A stretch of 64,000 bases of DNA from Brevibacillus reuszeri (GTDB lineage: Bacteria > Bacillota > Bacilli > Brevibacillales > Brevibacillaceae): positions 151,493 to 215,492 of the forward strand of contig NZ_LGIQ01000009.1 of the NCBI RefSeq assembly GCF_001187725.1. Direction: 5' to 3'. Positions 55,749 through 64,000 of this stretch are shown here, piece by piece; within the stretch, counting starts at the first letter, position 1; each line of letters starts with the position of its first letter. Below the pieces are notes generated by a model, which was not told the DNA's origin, did no database searches, and saw only the letters and a program-made list of their open reading frames with translations. Both the position numbers and the translations under genes were made by a program.

Positions 55749-56819
55749 GTGAAAGTGATTCCAACATGTTACTGTTGGACCAGTCTGGAGACACTCGCGA
55801 CGGAAGTCTTCAAACACGCGGGTGTCTCCGCAGCGAAAGCCAAGATTGTTGCAGAGTCGCTTGTACATGCCGATCTGAGAGGAATCGAATCGCATGGTTT
55901 ATCCCGTATGCCTATCTATGTCAAACGGATTGAGGCAGGCTTAATTGAACGAGTCGTGGAGCCGCAGCTAGTGATGCAGGAGGGAGCAGCAGCCCTCATT
56001 GATGGAAAAAATCAATTGGGAGCCGTAGTCGGCTTGATGGCACTTGAGCAGGCTTTAAAGCTCGCCAGGCAGACAGGAATTGGCTTTGTAGGGGTGCGCC
56101 ATTCCAATCATTTCGGGACGTGCTCGTATTACGCTGAACGTGCAATCTCTCAAGGTCTTATTTTGCTTGTCCTGACCAATGCTCCTGAAGCTATGGCTCC
56201 ATCCGGTGGGATTCGGCCATTTTTGGGTACCAATCCAATCGCAGTAGGCATTCCAGCTGGGCAAGAACCTGCGTTTTTGCTTGATATGGCGACCAGTGTG
56301 ACTGCGCGAGGAAAGATTGTGATGGCAGCCAAGAAGGGAGAGGCGATTCCCGCCGATTGGGCGATCGATCAAAATGGCATACCAACGACAAAGCCAGAAC
56401 AAGCACTGCTCGGATCTCTGCTGCCGATTGGAGGGGCAAAGGGATACGGACTGGCCATGTTTATTGATCTGTTATGCGGGCTGTTGACAGGAGCTGCCTT
56501 TGGTCCAGGCGTAAAAAGTCTGTATGACAATTGGGAGCATCCGCAGAATATTGGTCATATTTTTCTGGCAATTGACATCCAGAAGTTTTTGCCGTTGCCA
56601 CTTTTCCAACAAAACATGGACGAGTACATCCGTCAGGTTAAAAACGGCCCTAAAAAAGAAGGGACATCAGAGATATTGATTCCAGGAGAGATCGAGAGCA
56701 GAAAAAGAAGGGAACGGCTCCAAAAAGGAATCCCGTTTTCCCTGAATGTAGAGGACGAATTGAGTCAACTGTGTGCAGCCTATGGCCTTGATTTAAAAGC
56801 TGCCCGGATTGCACCTTGA
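55749..56819 (+). CDS. Malate/L-lactate dehydrogenase-family (Ldh2) oxidoreductase
   Basis: A 356-residue NAD(P)-dependent dehydrogenase of the YlbC/ComC/YiaK group, which oxidises 2-hydroxy acids or reduces ureidoglycolate, sulfolactate or imines. G-I-E-S-H-G near 45, R-H-S-N-H-F-G near 117 with the catalytic His, and G-A-K-G-Y-G-L-A near 228 are the family blocks. GTG 55749 follows GGGGAGGGAC; the upstream frame lacks a site. About 80 bases separate it from panD, so it may be the first gene of that unit. Confidence 0.9.
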   Translation: MKVIPTCYCWTSLETLATEVFKHAGVSAAKAKIVAESLVHADLRGIESHGLSRMPIYVKRIEAGLIERVVEPQLVMQEGAAALIDGKNQLGAVVGLMALEQALKLARQTGIGFVGVRHSNHFGTCSYYAERAISQGLILLVLTNAPEAMAPSGGIRPFLGTNPIAVGIPAGQEPAFLLDMATSVTARGKIVMAAKKGEAIPADWAIDQNGIPTTKPEQALLGSLLPIGGAKGYGLAMFIDLLCGLLTGAAFGPGVKSLYDNWEHPQNIGHIFLAIDIQKFLPLPLFQQNMDEYIRQVKNGPKKEGTSEILIPGEIESRKRRERLQKGIPFSLNVEDELSQLCAAYGLDLKAARIAP

Positions 56820-56900
56820 TCGTTGCCTATGTTTCATGGTTTCACGGACATCCTTTTCCACATAGACTGGTGTCAGTAGTTGGAAAGGAGTGTAGACGCA

Positions 56901-57293
56901 TTGCAACGTCATATGTGTAAAGGAAAAATTCATCGGGCAACCGTAACGCAAGCAGAGCTAGACTACGTAGGCAGTATTACGATCGATACTCTGCTACTGA
57001 AAGCGGCCGACATCAAGCCGTATGAAATCGTGCAAATAACGAGTTTGCGCAATGCTACGCGCTGGAAGACATATGCTTTGCCAGCACCAGAAGGAACGGG
57101 GAAAATTTGCTTGAACGGTCCACCAGCCCATCTCTTTTCTCCAGGAGATATTGTCATTATTCTCAGCATGGGTATGTACGATGAGAGTGAGGTAGACCAG
57201 CTGGTACCAAAAGTGGTTTTTGTCGATGAAAAGAACCAGATTACGAAAATAGAGGAGCACCATCTCATTACGAATGGGGAGACAACGCCATAA
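56901..57293 (+). CDS. panD: Aspartate 1-decarboxylase (PanD), divergent
   Basis: About 130 residues. The pyruvoyl enzyme makes beta-alanine from aspartate after cleaving itself between Gly and Ser. The N-terminus reads G-K-I-H-R-A-T-V-T, then Y-V-G-S-I-T-I-D with the cleavage site, R-W-K-T-Y near 58 with the Arg and Tyr, and L-N-G-P-P-A-H near 75 where the usual order is L-N-G-A-A-A-R. The second half differs more than usual from classical PanD. TTG 56901 gives the standard start offset; AAAGGAG lies 12 bases before it. There is no panB or panC nearby; an ATP-grasp gene follows with only two bases between. Confidence 0.85.
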   Translation: MQRHMCKGKIHRATVTQAELDYVGSITIDTLLLKAADIKPYEIVQITSLRNATRWKTYALPAPEGTGKICLNGPPAHLFSPGDIVIILSMGMYDESEVDQLVPKVVFVDEKNQITKIEEHHLITNGETTP

Positions 57294-57295
57294 AA

Positions 57296-58024
57296 GTGCC
57301 AAACGTAGGGAAATGGGGCAAGCATAAGCACTTGATAAAGGATGAGTTCCTGCTGGAGCATCTGCCAAGAACTCAGCTGTTTACACCCGATGGGTTGTGG
57401 GAGTATGCAGAGACGTATAAAAGTGTGATGCTAAAGCCCTCTGGGGGAGGCGGTGGAGCGGGAATCATCCAGGTTACGAGTAAAGGTGAGGACCGGTATC
57501 TCGTCCACGCTGGGAGTAGCAGACGAGTTGTGGAAGGGAAAGACAATACGGTTCAATATGTAAAGTCCCTTTTTCGACCAAAACCTTATTTGCTCCAACC
57601 GCGTATTCCTTTAGGAAGAATTGACGGAAAGCCATTTGACGTGCGAGTGATGGTTCAACGGGCGAATAAACGATCACCGTGGATCATTACAGGGTGGGTA
57701 GCGAAGGTAGCAGGAGCAGGGTATGTCGTGACCAATGTTGCCAGAAGCAGGGGCAGAGTTTTGCCTATTCGTACTGCCGTTCAACAGTCGAATGTACCGG
57801 ACTCCATTCACTTGTTGCCTGAAGTGAGGAAAATCTCGCTAGCTGCTGCAAACTGCTTAGGGAAAGCCTACCCGACCCTACGGGAAATCGGGTTGGATTT
57901 AGGTATTGACATCCATGCGAAGCCATGGATAATAGAAGCGAATTTTCGCCCATCCTTATCTCTTTTTCGTCAACTGAAGGATCAGACATTTTATCGGCGC
58001 ATCAAAGCTATGAGGGGAAGATAA
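57296..58024 (+). CDS. YheC/YheD-family ATP-grasp-like protein
   Basis: A 242-residue protein of the YheC/D group: K-W-x-K-H and L-P-R-T-Q-L near the start, the phosphate-binding G-G-G-G-G-A-G loop near 52, F-D-V-R-V-M-V-Q near 113, and the metal-binding end E-A-N-F-R-P near 223, in the same order as ATP-grasp ligases. In Bacillus the relatives YheC and YheD associate with the endospore coat. GTG 57296 starts two bases after the panD stop, so the two products may work in one pathway, for example ligation of beta-alanine; that is a guess. Confidence 0.82.
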   Translation: MPNVGKWGKHKHLIKDEFLLEHLPRTQLFTPDGLWEYAETYKSVMLKPSGGGGGAGIIQVTSKGEDRYLVHAGSSRRVVEGKDNTVQYVKSLFRPKPYLLQPRIPLGRIDGKPFDVRVMVQRANKRSPWIITGWVAKVAGAGYVVTNVARSRGRVLPIRTAVQQSNVPDSIHLLPEVRKISLAAANCLGKAYPTLREIGLDLGIDIHAKPWIIEANFRPSLSLFRQLKDQTFYRRIKAMRGR

Positions 58025-58035
58025 GGCGTGTCAGA

Positions 58036-58067
58036 AGAGAGCATCAGTAAAACGATGTTCTCTTTTT
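58036..58067 (+). terminator. Intrinsic terminator of the panD-yheC unit
   Basis: AGAGAGCATC / GATGTTCTCT stem, then TTTT, 12 bases after the stop. Confidence 0.8.
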
Positions 58068-58150
58068 CATTGGGGTATTTCTTATTGAATTGTTGTTATT
58101 TTGCATTTGACGTCATGTCTGAAGCCTACCTTTACGGGCGTAAATTCATT

Positions 58151-58771
58151 TTAATAGTCGGTCTGGACTTCTCTAACGTTTGCCTGCCAATCCTTCTTAT
58201 CCAGTTTATAATAGTAATATTTTTCGTTATCAATCTCGATCATACTCTGAAAGGTAAAACCACATTTCTGTATTACTTTATTCGAAGGAATGTTGTTTAT
58301 AAGTGCAATAGCATTAAGCACCTCAACGTTCGTATTTTCAAATAAATAATGAATCATTCCTTGTGAGGCTTGGGTTGTATACCCTTTACCTCTATGATCT
58401 TTTGAAATTCCATACATGATTTCTCGGTTTGGCGGTGGTAATTCGTCCTTCATTCCTGAACAACACCAACCGATAAATTCTCCAGTCTCTTTCAAAATAA
58501 TTCCTAATCGAAGACGGAGATCGCCAATGTCGTCCCCTTTCGAGACAGCACTGAAAAATTGTTTGTTCTGTGGAATTTCATAGTTGAAAAACCAATCTTT
58601 CCGTTGCTCTTTCGATACGTTCCAGCCTGGCAAATATTCATATATTTCAGGTTGCCAAGTGAGTGAATGAAAAATATCTAAATCAGTAACTACGAATTCT
58701 CTTAGAATCACATCTGGACAGTCAATCGTAAAAATAAATTCTTCCGAAACGGAACGAGTATTAGCGTCCAT
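58151..58771 (-). CDS. GNAT-family acetyltransferase (RimJ/RimL type)
   Basis: A 206-residue GNAT protein: V-I-L-R-E-F near 22, F-I-G-W-C near 97, the acetyl-CoA loop D-H-R-G-K-G-Y near 125-131 and N-x-P-S-N-K-V-I-Q-K-C-G-F near 160. These are features of the RimJ/RimL group that acetylates protein N-termini or small amines. GGGAGGAAATG precedes the ATG on the minus strand. AT-rich and lacking partners; convergent with yheC. Confidence 0.88.
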   Translation of the reverse strand: MDANTRSVSEEFIFTIDCPDVILREFVVTDLDIFHSLTWQPEIYEYLPGWNVSKEQRKDWFFNYEIPQNKQFFSAVSKGDDIGDLRLRLGIILKETGEFIGWCCSGMKDELPPPNREIMYGISKDHRGKGYTTQASQGMIHYLFENTNVEVLNAIALINNIPSNKVIQKCGFTFQSMIEIDNEKYYYYKLDKKDWQANVREVQTDY

Positions 58772-58929
58772 TATACATTTCCTCCCATAAGATTTACTAA
58801 TCTCTATAATAACTCACTTCGAAAAGCTATTGTGAGAGTAAATCACTTCAGAAAACAGTCTTTTCATTTGTTTTTTCAATTTATGCAATATAGCACAATC
58901 AACTTGCAATTTCGAATAAGAGTGAACCT

Positions 58930-58991
58930 CTGGCGCGTCCTGAAAAAAGCTGATAGAATCCCTCTGATTATGATGAGAGGATGTATACTTC
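58930..58991 (+). promoter_or_regulatory. Leader hairpin that can mask the brnQ ribosome site
   Basis: CCTCT (58962-58966) can pair with AGAGG (58977-58981), the Shine-Dalgarno-like stretch just upstream of the TTG start of brnQ; ATCC and GGAT extend it. No T-box or other known riboswitch motif is seen. Confidence 0.35.
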
Positions 58992-60308
58992 TTGAGAACA
59001 TTACTATCAAAAAAAGACATCGTTTTTGTAAGCTTCATGCTTTTTTCCATGTTCTTTGGCGCTGGGAATTTGATCTTTCCCCCTTTTCTTGGACAGTCTT
59101 CAGGTGACCAGGCATGGTTGTCTCTCATCGGTTTTATTTTGTCAGCAGTCGGGCTGCCTATTCTTGGGGTAGTTGCGATTGCAAAAGCGGGCAGCTTTCA
59201 AGGCTTAGCAGGCCGGGTCCATGGTCTTTTTGCAATTATTTTTCCATTTTTGATCTATGTTTCGATCGGACCGGGTCTAGCGATTCCTCGTGCTGGCAGT
59301 CTGGCTTTTGAGATGGGGATGGCGCCTTTTTTGCCTGAAGCGTGGGCTCAATCTCGGATCAGTCTCTTGATGTATACTTTGCTTTTTTTCGCTGTGGTAT
59401 GGTGGCTTAGCTTGTCACCCTCCAAATTAGTCGATCGGTTTGGCAAGCTGCTTACCCCGACCTTGCTTGCTTTGATCGGGATCATTTATGTAAAAAGCTG
59501 GTTTACTCCTCTGGGCAGTCCCACTGATCCGGCAGGCAGCTATGCAGCACATCCGGTCATTCAAGGCTTTCTTGATGGGTATTTAACCATGGATGCATTG
59601 GCAGCGCTTGTTTTTGGGATTGTGGTTGCCAACACGCTTAAAAGCAAAGGAGTTGTAGAAAAAAAGAGCTTATCTAGTAACATGGTTTTGGCAGGTCTGG
59701 GTGCTGGTATGCTTTTAACTGTCATTTACGTGATACTGGGCATCCTCGGATCTTCGCAAATTTCTGCAGATATGGCGGAAAATGGCGCGCAAATATTGAC
59801 TATATTGATGAGCAAGCTCTTTGGCGAGAGTGGTGCACTTTTACTAGGTGTCGTCTTTACCGTTGCTTGCCTGTGTGTATCGATTGGGCTTGTAACATCC
59901 TGCAGTCAGTATTTCCATCAGTTGTTTGGAAAGCCGAGCTATGCTGGCTGGGTGACGATCCTGAGTATTTTGAGCATGGGAGTCGCCAATTTGGGATTAA
60001 CCGAGATTTTGAGCGTATCTGTGCCGATTTTGGGACTGATATATCCTATGGCGATTGTTTTGATTTTGTTGGCGCTAGCAGAGCGTGTTATTCCTCCCCA
60101 TTCGTTCGTTTACGTAACAGCCGTTGGAGTGGTGGCATTGTTTGGCATTGTCGACCTTGTAAATACGGTATTTTTCGCTCATCAATGGGACAAGTGGTTG
60201 ATCGAACTTCCGTTTTACAAGGAAGGGGCGGGCTGGGTAATGCCTGCATTGTTAGGAGGATGCGCAGGGATGCTGTTTGATTTTAAAGCCAGAGCCGGCT
60301 CAAAATGA
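58992..60308 (+). CDS. brnQ: Branched-chain amino acid:cation symporter BrnQ
   Basis: A 438-residue, 12-helix inner membrane carrier that takes up Leu, Ile and Val with Na+ or H+. The N-terminal block F-F-G-A-G-N-L-I-F-P-P-F-L-G (about 21-34) is the family hallmark; G-P-G-L-A-I-P-R near 92 lines the site. TTG 58992 follows GAGAGGATG at a long spacing, part of a hairpin. The gene stands alone with a terminator. Typical regulation is by CodY in Firmicutes; no clear CodY box was looked up by eye. Confidence 0.95.
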   Translation: MRTLLSKKDIVFVSFMLFSMFFGAGNLIFPPFLGQSSGDQAWLSLIGFILSAVGLPILGVVAIAKAGSFQGLAGRVHGLFAIIFPFLIYVSIGPGLAIPRAGSLAFEMGMAPFLPEAWAQSRISLLMYTLLFFAVVWWLSLSPSKLVDRFGKLLTPTLLALIGIIYVKSWFTPLGSPTDPAGSYAAHPVIQGFLDGYLTMDALAALVFGIVVANTLKSKGVVEKKSLSSNMVLAGLGAGMLLTVIYVILGILGSSQISADMAENGAQILTILMSKLFGESGALLLGVVFTVACLCVSIGLVTSCSQYFHQLFGKPSYAGWVTILSILSMGVANLGLTEILSVSVPILGLIYPMAIVLILLALAERVIPPHSFVYVTAVGVVALFGIVDLVNTVFFAHQWDKWLIELPFYKEGAGWVMPALLGGCAGMLFDFKARAGSK

Positions 60309-60318
60309 GAGGAAAAAG

Positions 60319-60350
60319 GAAGCTTCCCCACGACGGGGCTTCTTTTTTTT
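60319..60350 (+). terminator. Intrinsic terminator after brnQ
   Basis: GAAGC-TTCCCC / GGGG-CTTC stem with short loop and an eight-T run. Confidence 0.85.
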
Positions 60351-60523
60351 CTGTGAAAAACGTATCAACGTATTTCATGAAAGTGGATTGTGACTGCTCA
60401 CGGTCAAACACTTTTGTCCCCCGACGAGAGGGGAAATCGCTCATTGCCATTTTGTTACTTTTTCCAATCCCAATCGTAATACAAGTGTATTGAAATAATC
60501 ATGCAGCAGAGAGGAAGAGAGAT

Positions 60524-61732
60524 GTGAGAGGTACTCCAGTGCTGGAGGCAGATCGTATCCATCAGCTGGATGGGATACGGGGTTTTGCCTTGTTTGGGAT
60601 TTTACTTGTAAACATGCCGACTTTTTTACACCCAGTCCTGTTTCTTCCGGCAAATGGACTTGCCTTTGAACATTCCACTTTGGATGAATGGATTCGATTA
60701 TTCTTTGATATGTTTGTTCAGACCAAGTTTTATACCATTTTCTCCTTTTTGTTCGGGGCGGGGTTTTATCTGTTCATGAATCGTGCAGAGCAAAAAGGGC
60801 TTCCGATGAACGCCATGTTTTTGCGCAGGATTTCTGTCCTGTTTTTGCTAGGTGTCATTCACCTTGGTTTATTTTGGTATGGTGACATTTTGCACACGTA
60901 TGTAATTGCCGGTATCTTTCTTTTGTTTTTTTATAAAGGAACAGACAAGACGATACGCAACTGGGCCTGGTCTTTATTGATGCTGATTCAGCTTCTGTAT
61001 GCTTTGCTATTATTCATTCCTTCAGATCCGTCGGTAGTCGGAAGTGAATCCCACGCGATTGCGCAAAAAGCGGTTGCGGCTTATTCCAGTGGAAGCTGGG
61101 GAGAGTGGATACAATTTCGTTTCGCCTTTGAATTTCCGATTGTGGCATCCAATGAATTTTTGGCTATTCTTACGGTACTCCCGCTCTTTTTGTTCGGGTT
61201 GTTAGCTGCTAGACGTGGTGTCTTCACTGCTGATGGTAAACATCGCACGGCATTTCGTAGAATGTGGTGGGTCACGCTTATCCTCAGTATCGTTTTGATT
61301 TCGATGATTCCGCTTGTGAAAAAGGGAATCGTCCAATTCCCGGCACCGGATCACGTGGCCAGTATCGTCTTTGTAGGCTGGAGTGGTCTCACACTCAGTG
61401 TTTTTTACATTTGCTCATTCATCTTGTTATATGAAAAGGCTGCCTTTCACAAAGGGTTGAGGCATTTGGAAGCAGTCGGGAGGATGGCGCTTTCGAATTA
61501 TTTGGGGCAAACGATTGTTACGGTTGGACTTGTCATGGTTTTTAAACTTTATGGCACGCTCAGTTTAGGAGTTGGACTGATTTATTGTTTGGTTCTCTTT
61601 CCGCTCCAAATCTTGGCGAGTAAGTGGTGGTTGTCTCACTATCAATTTGGACCGGTAGAGTGGCTATGGCGCTGTCTCACCTATGCGAGATGGATGCCAA
61701 TGAAGAGAAATGGAGGCAATTATGAGATTTGA
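60524..61732 (+). CDS. DUF418 (YeiB-like) membrane protein
   Basis: A 402-residue membrane protein with about 10 helices. The start R-I-x-x-L-D-G-I-R-G-F-A-L-F-G-I-L and the segment F-F-D-M-F-V-Q-T-K-F-Y-T-I-F-S-F-L-F-G-A-G-F are the DUF418 hallmarks, and the C-terminal G-R-M-A-L-S-N-Y-L-G-Q-T is conserved. The fold is related to acyltransferase-3 membrane proteins; the role is unknown. GTG 60524 follows AGAGAGGAAGAG. A 32-residue peptide gene overlaps its end. Confidence 0.92.
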   Translation: MRGTPVLEADRIHQLDGIRGFALFGILLVNMPTFLHPVLFLPANGLAFEHSTLDEWIRLFFDMFVQTKFYTIFSFLFGAGFYLFMNRAEQKGLPMNAMFLRRISVLFLLGVIHLGLFWYGDILHTYVIAGIFLLFFYKGTDKTIRNWAWSLLMLIQLLYALLLFIPSDPSVVGSESHAIAQKAVAAYSSGSWGEWIQFRFAFEFPIVASNEFLAILTVLPLFLFGLLAARRGVFTADGKHRTAFRRMWWVTLILSIVLISMIPLVKKGIVQFPAPDHVASIVFVGWSGLTLSVFYICSFILLYEKAAFHKGLRHLEAVGRMALSNYLGQTIVTVGLVMVFKLYGTLSLGVGLIYCLVLFPLQILASKWWLSHYQFGPVEWLWRCLTYARWMPMKRNGGNYEI

Positions 61733-61820
61733 CACGATTTTGACAATCGTCATCGTTCTGATACTGACATCCTGTTATTGTTATTTATGGAAAAGGTTGC
61801 GTTCGAAAGCGTCCAGTTGA
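61722..61820 (+). CDS. Small membrane peptide overlapping the DUF418 gene
   Basis: ATG 61722 with GGAGG 5 bases upstream opens 32 codons, overlapping the DUF418 stop by 11 bases, so translation would be coupled. The peptide has one helix (about 5-21, I-L-T-I-V-I-V-L-I-L) followed by C-Y-C-Y and a basic tail K-R-L-R-S-K. No family is recognised. Confidence 0.55.
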   Translation: MRFDTILTIVIVLILTSCYCYLWKRLRSKASS

Positions 61821-61944
61821 TCTGGGCGTTTTTCTATGAGAAAAAAGTGATTCATTATGCATGGAAATAGCAGGATAAAAGTGGTACCAAATGGGCAAAA
61901 TTTCCCTATCTTCGTCCATTGTCATCGAGAGGAGGGGTGGATTG

Positions 61945-63507
61945 GTGAATCGGAACGCACGTAAATGGTGGAGGATGAACAAGCATAAGCTTCAACAACA
62001 AAAGCCTCAGTCGAGCACGCCGATAGACAAAGAGCTTGCCAATAACGAAACGGTTATGCGTGAGCTTTACTCAAATTGTTCTGATCTTGTATACCGATCC
62101 TTTCTCATTGGTGGTTCTACGAAAGCACTTTTGGTGTATATAGATGGGCTTTCCAATACGGAGGAATTGGATAGAAGTGTACTGTCATCCCTGATGAATG
62201 GGAAGATATCCAAAGATACGACTGCACGCAAGCTGGTGGAAAAGACAATTACTGTTTCGAAATGGCGGGAGGTAAGCAGCCTTGAGGATTGCCTGGAATC
62301 CATCTCAAACGGTTGTCCCGTTCTTCTGATAGATCAACAAGAGACGGCAATCTCCTTTGGACTTGAAAAATGGGAAAAACGCTCAATCGAAGAACCGGTA
62401 GCAGAGGGGGTAGTGCGTGGGCCACGAGAGGGGTTTACTGAATCCCTGAACGTGAACACGGCTATGCTACGGCGACTTATCAAAAGCCCGGCCCTAAAAA
62501 TGGAGCTGATGCAAATTGGCGGGTACACCAAAACAAAAGTGATGCTCGCTTATATCGATGGCCTTGTAGACCCGACTTTGGTTACCGAGCTCAAGAATCG
62601 ATTGAATCGCATTGATATTGATGGTGTTTTGGAAAGCGGGTATATCGAGGAATTGATCGAGGATCACCCGGCTTCTCCGTTTCCTCAAATATTAAGTACA
62701 GAGCGACCCGATGTGGCCTGTGGGAACTTACTGGAAGGCCGCGTGGTGATTATCGTAGACGGCACGCCATTCATACTGATTGCACCGACAACGCTGATTG
62801 CCCTCTTGCAATCCAGTGAGGATTATTACCAACGATCCTTTGCCAGCACGGCTATCCGTTTATTGCGTTACTTCTTTACGGTCATTTCCTTCTTGCTGCC
62901 ATCCCTGTATGTAGCATTAATTACGTTTCACCACGAGATGGTACCAACCTCTTTGTTAATCAGTATGGCCTCCTCACGTGAGGCAGTCCCGTTCCCTGCT
63001 TTAGTTGAGGCCTTGATCATGGAAGTAACATTTGAAGCTTTACGAGAAGCGGGTGTGAGACTTCCCAAGCAAGTGGGGGCTGCAGTAAGTATCGTGGGAG
63101 CATTGGTTATTGGACAAGCCGCGGTACAGGCCGGCCTCGTTTCTGCACCGATGGTCATTGTCGTAGCGATTACAGGAATTGCGTCCTTCATGATTCCACA
63201 CTATATAGCCGGAATTGCGATCAGACTTCTCCGGTTCCCCATGATGTTTCTCGCCGGGACATTAGGACTATTGGGCATCATGCTGGGGATTATTGCGACA
63301 GTCGTCCATTTGTGTACAATCCGCTCTGTTGGTGTTCCGTATCTGACTCCTTTTGGCCCATTAAAAAGCAAGGAACTAAAGGATGCTGTTGTCCGTGCAC
63401 CTTGGTGGATGCTGAATACCAGACCGAGATTGACTGGAGAATCAAACATGTACAGACAAGCGCCCGGCTTAAAACCCGATCCATCAAAAGGGGGAGACAC
63501 AGGATGA
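61945..63507 (+). CDS. Spore germination receptor A subunit (GerA/GerKA family)
   Basis: About 520 residues. The N-terminal soluble half (to about 300) holds two repeats with L-L-V-Y-I-D-G-L and M-L-A-Y-I-D-G-L, then P-F-P-Q and E-R-P-D-V-A-C-G-N-L-L-E-G-R, the conserved GerA core; four or five helices follow (about 305-460, with S-R-E-A-V-P-F-P) and a basic tail. It forms the receptor complex in the spore inner membrane. AGAGGAGGGG lies before TTG 61942 and GTG 61945. Its end overlaps the next small gene (ATGA), making a ger operon. Confidence 0.93.
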   Translation: MNRNARKWWRMNKHKLQQQKPQSSTPIDKELANNETVMRELYSNCSDLVYRSFLIGGSTKALLVYIDGLSNTEELDRSVLSSLMNGKISKDTTARKLVEKTITVSKWREVSSLEDCLESISNGCPVLLIDQQETAISFGLEKWEKRSIEEPVAEGVVRGPREGFTESLNVNTAMLRRLIKSPALKMELMQIGGYTKTKVMLAYIDGLVDPTLVTELKNRLNRIDIDGVLESGYIEELIEDHPASPFPQILSTERPDVACGNLLEGRVVIIVDGTPFILIAPTTLIALLQSSEDYYQRSFASTAIRLLRYFFTVISFLLPSLYVALITFHHEMVPTSLLISMASSREAVPFPALVEALIMEVTFEALREAGVRLPKQVGAAVSIVGALVIGQAAVQAGLVSAPMVIVVAITGIASFMIPHYIAGIAIRLLRFPMMFLAGTLGLLGIMLGIIATVVHLCTIRSVGVPYLTPFGPLKSKELKDAVVRAPWWMLNTRPRLTGESNMYRQAPGLKPDPSKGGDTG

Positions 63508-63722
63508 AGTGGGGGCTGATCCTGGGCATGAGCACATTGGTCGGGCTAATTATTCTCTACGAATGGCCCAAACTAAAGCCCCTTCCGAAGAAGGATAAAG
63601 TGAGTTTTTTCATGCTGGTGTTTATGGGGTGGTTTCTTTCGATGTTTGACCTACCCAATATTCCGGGACCTACCTCCATGATCGAATCACTCTTCAAGCC
63701 GTTTTCAAAAATGCTGGAGTAA
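63504..63722 (+). CDS. Small two-helix protein of the ger operon (D-subunit-like)
   Basis: A 72-residue protein translated from ATG 63504, which overlaps the A-subunit stop. It has one helix at about 3-20 and another at 34-50 with a basic loop between. Some germination receptor operons carry a fourth, D-type gene for a two-helix protein that modulates the receptor; size, topology and position fit. GGGGGAGACAC lies upstream. Confidence 0.7.
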   Translation: MKWGLILGMSTLVGLIILYEWPKLKPLPKKDKVSFFMLVFMGWFLSMFDLPNIPGPTSMIESLFKPFSKMLE

Positions 63723-63744
63723 TGATAGAAAAAGGGTGGGAAGA

Positions 63745-64000
63745 TGCAAGGGAATGAGAAAATAACAGCCGGACAGATGGGCTTGTTGATGTTTTTTGCC
63801 ATAGCAGCATCAGCTGTTACCGTAGTCCCTGGAATCACCGGCAAATATGCACATAATGATCTGTGGCTCTCTCCCATCTGGGCGTCGATCATTGGCTATG
63901 TAACGGTGTTCATCACCTGCCGATTGCACCAGTTATATCCCAATCAATCCGTCATCCAATATAACGAAGTCATTTTGGGGAGCTTTTTAGGCAAGCTGGC
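63745..64000 (+). CDS. Spore germination receptor B subunit (GerAB/GerKB family), start only
   Basis: The first 85 residues of an amino-acid-permease-like subunit (endospore germination permease): polar start, then E-K-I-T-A-G-Q-M-G-L-L-M-F and V-V-P-G-I-T-G-K-Y-A-H-N-D-L-W-L and H-Q-L-Y-P-N-Q-S-V-I-Q-Y. It senses germinant in the receptor. GGGTGGGAAG is just before ATG 63745. The gene runs off the window; the C subunit is expected after it. Confidence 0.9.

Noticed and set aside
58028..58345. 105-residue hydrophobic plus-strand ORF after the YheC/D gene
   Set aside because: It begins inside the terminator hairpin of that gene and its second half is the antisense of the GNAT gene at 58151-58771; no ribosome site.

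Overview
The window reads as chromosome of a low-to-mid GC, endospore-forming Gram-positive bacterium, most likely Brevibacillus or a close relative in the Paenibacillaceae. The signs are strong Bacillus-type ribosome binding sites, frequent GTG/TTG starts, intrinsic terminators, sporulation and germination genes (GerA-type receptor, LysM-GH18 cortex lytic enzyme, KapB, YjcZ-like peptide, YheC/D protein), TPP and c-di-AMP riboswitches, and no RNA operons. The genus is inference; no 16S or close homologue could be checked.

Layout. 1-6.2 kb: end of metE, a thioesterase, an NTF2-like protein, an SH3 protein, a GNAT-TPR protein, an M32 carboxypeptidase and a decayed transposase. 6.3-17.3 kb: a sigma-54 activator followed by a near-perfect -24/-12 promoter with an upstream palindrome, then a one-direction catabolic operon (BKACE, 3-hydroxyacyl-CoA dehydrogenase-like protein, hotdog thioesterase, orphan solute-binding lipoprotein, gamma-glutamyltransferase-like protein, two-subunit aconitase X). 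17.6-21.7 kb: a TetR gene killed by in-frame stops, a zinc-ribbon peptide, MarR plus CPBP protease, and a MerR/aldo-keto reductase pair. 21.8-28.8 kb: an accessory region with two group II intron domain V-VI cassettes, each followed by a start-less exon, and a graveyard of broken genes (ATP-dependent DNA ligase, IS110, Nudix, matrixin, DUF7674-like). 28.9-35.1 kb: a CAP protein under a c-di-AMP riboswitch, then an RpiR-CapA-serine hydrolase-MFS cluster. 35.2-45.8 kb: acyl-CoA ligase, PucR-type regulator divergent from an aldehyde dehydrogenase/GarR-like pair, thioredoxin, spore lytic enzyme, AlaX editing protein, KapB. 45.8-51.7 kb: a TPP-riboswitch operon for thiazole synthesis and pyrimidine salvage (thiS, thiG, YlmB-like deformylase, tenA, ThiZ, ThiX, ThiY). 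51.8-64 kb: small membrane proteins, a tandem-duplicated S13 peptidase, Ldh-family dehydrogenase, panD-YheC pair, GNAT, BrnQ, DUF418 protein and the start of a ger operon.

The standout is at 21.86-22.91 kb. Two copies of a canonical 34-nt group II intron domain V with the CGC triad of class IIC, each followed by a domain VI hairpin, precede two open frames that have no start codon, share the same splice phase, encode related beta-rich domains and each end in a stop and hairpin. This matches the logic of the alternatively splicing surface-protein intron of Clostridium tetani, but no 5' intron half, reverse transcriptase or 5' exon is present here, so the cassettes look orphaned or trans-acting. 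The second notable system is the sigma-54-controlled catabolic operon, whose enzyme set resembles carnitine degradation but carries unusual active-site changes.
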